Below, one piece after another: positions 39,509 to 40,316 of a DNA stretch of 40,316 nucleotides. The position numbers and the translations under genes were made by a program. A model generated the notes under the pieces. The model was not told the DNA's origin. It made no database searches and saw only the letters and a program-made list of their open reading frames with translations. Each line of letters opens with the position of its first letter. Position 1 is the stretch's first letter. Source of the DNA: Lachnospiraceae bacterium (lineage in GTDB: Bacteria; Bacillota; Clostridia; Lachnospirales; Lachnospiraceae); the NCBI GenBank assembly GCA_017514845.1, contig JAFWIM010000157.1, positions 1 through 40,316 of the forward strand, written 5' to 3'.

Positions 39509-40316
39509 TTACACATTCTGTGCTACAAGTGTGATCTCTTCGCTGTCAGCATTTCCTACGACAGCGCCAGCGCCGATTTCGATACCGTCAGCAACAAGTG
39601 CACGGACTACGCAGGCACCTTCTTTGACAACAGCGCCCGGCATAAGGACAGAATCAATGACCTTGGCACCGGCTGCCACAGCAGCGTTTGTGAACAGAAC
39701 AGAATTCTTAACTTCGCCGTCTACGACAACGCCCTGAGTGATATAGGCATTCTCAACAGAAGCGTCCGGACCGATATACTGCGGAAGAGCCGGAGCGTCG
39801 TCTGTGTAAATCTTCCAGGAGCTGTCACCGAGATCGAGCTCATTCTTCTTGTCAAGAAGATCCATGTTAGCTTCCCACAGAGAATCGATGGTTCCTACAT
39901 CCTTCCAATATCCCTTGAACTTCCATGCTACAAGCTTGTCGCCTGCGTTCAGGTATGTCGGAATGACGTCATTGCCGAAGTCATGGCTGGAATCCGGATT
40001 GACCATATCCGCAACGAGGATAGCGCGAAGCTTCTTCCACGTGAAGATGTAGATACCCATGGATGCGAGATTGCTCTTAGGCTCCTTCGGCTTTTCCTGG
40101 AACTCGATGATGTTGAGATCAGCGTCTGTGTTCATGATACCGAAGCGGGGAGCTTCTTTCCACGGAACTTCGCGGACAGCGATTGTTACGTCAGCGCCCT
40201 TCTCTTTGTGATAGTCCAGCATCTTGTCATAGTTCATTTTGTAGATGTGGTCACCGGAGAGAACGAGCAGATATTCCGGATCATACTTGTCGATAAAGTC
40301 AATGTTCTGGGAAATA
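39509..40316 (-). CDS. glgC: Glucose-1-phosphate adenylyltransferase GlgC, 3' part
   Basis: The frame stays open to the right edge, so the gene starts outside the window. The visible 268 codons begin in [32 protein letters not shown], the GlgC substrate site. They continue with [42 protein letters not shown] and [20 protein letters not shown], and end in a beta-helix domain. The enzyme makes ADP-glucose from glucose-1-phosphate and ATP. First of the glgC-glgD pair on this strand. Confidence 0.95.
   Translation of the reverse strand, partial: ISQNIDFIDKYDPEYLLVLSGDHIYKMNYDKMLDYHKEKGADVTIAVREVPWKEAPRFGIMNTDADLNIIEFQEKPKEPKSNLASMGIYIFTWKKLRAILVADMVNPDSSHDFGNDVIPTYLNAGDKLVAWKFKGYWKDVGTIDSLWEANMDLLDKKNELDLGDSSWKIYTDDAPALPQYIGPDASVENAYITQGVVVDGEVKNSVLFTNAAVAAGAKVIDSVLMPGAVVKEGACVVRALVADGIEIGAGAVVGNADSEEITLVAQNV

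Noticed and set aside
1-40316. CRISPR array
   Set aside because: No regularly spaced direct repeats were seen. The repeated elements are hairpins in gene leaders.

Overview
The window looks like a chromosome segment of a Gram-positive anaerobe of the class Clostridia, most probably Lachnospiraceae or a close relative. I infer this from gene content and order: cysE-mrnC-rlmB-sigH, an hprK/glucokinase pair, tsaE-tsaB-rimI-tsaD, a GlgC/GlgD pair, and large secreted proteins ending in three S-layer-homology-like repeats with a CTRG(E/Q) signature. Shine-Dalgarno sites are strong AGGAGG-type and promoters are sigma-A-like. Most of the window is moderately GC-rich. The stretch from about 34.2 to 37.6 kb is visibly richer in A+T. 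I see no transposase, integrase, CRISPR array or rRNA. All species-level statements are inference.

Layout. 0-5 kb: a dispersed hairpin repeat, a membrane-anchored DUF4340 protein, ispF, serine acetyltransferase, Mini-RNase III, 23S rRNA methyltransferase RlmB, a SigH-family sigma factor and an aldose-1-epimerase-like protein. 5-9 kb: a candidate small RNA, an orphan NUMOD1-type DNA-binding protein, O-acetylhomoserine sulfhydrylase behind a structured leader, HPr and (minus strand) a DUF1846 protein. 9-14.4 kb: ftsH and a class A penicillin-binding protein. 14.6-16.5 kb (minus): hprK translationally coupled to a ROK glucokinase. 16.5-19.5 kb: a repeat-rich spacer and a secreted papain-like protease with SLH repeats. 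19.7-22.9 kb: uvrC, a YigZ-family protein and (minus) a peptidyl-prolyl isomerase. 23.1-27.7 kb: tsaE, tsaB, rimI, RNase Z, tsaD, ispD. 27.7-31.6 kb: tRNA-Ser(UGA), pepT, then cobT-cobS-cobC for the cobalamin lower ligand. 31.6-34.6 kb: a Fur/PerR regulator, a manC pseudogene with promoter, tRNA-Ser(GGA), a YesL-like membrane protein, a Nudix hydrolase and (minus) an XRE regulator. 34.9-37.6 kb: a 55-codon gene and a secreted GDPD/beta-trefoil/SLH protein. 37.7-40.3 kb (minus): a four-gene tRNA cluster, glgD and the 3' part of glgC.

How genes fit together. IspD and IspF belong to the MEP isoprenoid pathway. CysE and MetY use O-acetylated amino acids for sulfur assimilation. TsaE/B/D act in tRNA t6A synthesis beside tRNA-processing RNase Z. 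HPr, HprK, glucokinase and GlgC/D cover sugar uptake control, glucose phosphorylation and glycogen synthesis. The two SLH proteins are probably cell-wall-attached exoproteins.

The signals I consider most worth checking are a hairpin repeat family found in three gene leaders, an HPr that lacks the regulatory Ser46 although an intact HprK is encoded nearby, a promoter embedded in a terminator that would yield a small RNA of about 100 nt, an orphan NUMOD1 protein, mutually exclusive pairings in the metY leader, and the AT-rich XRE/small-protein/GDPD locus whose GDPD has altered catalytic motifs.
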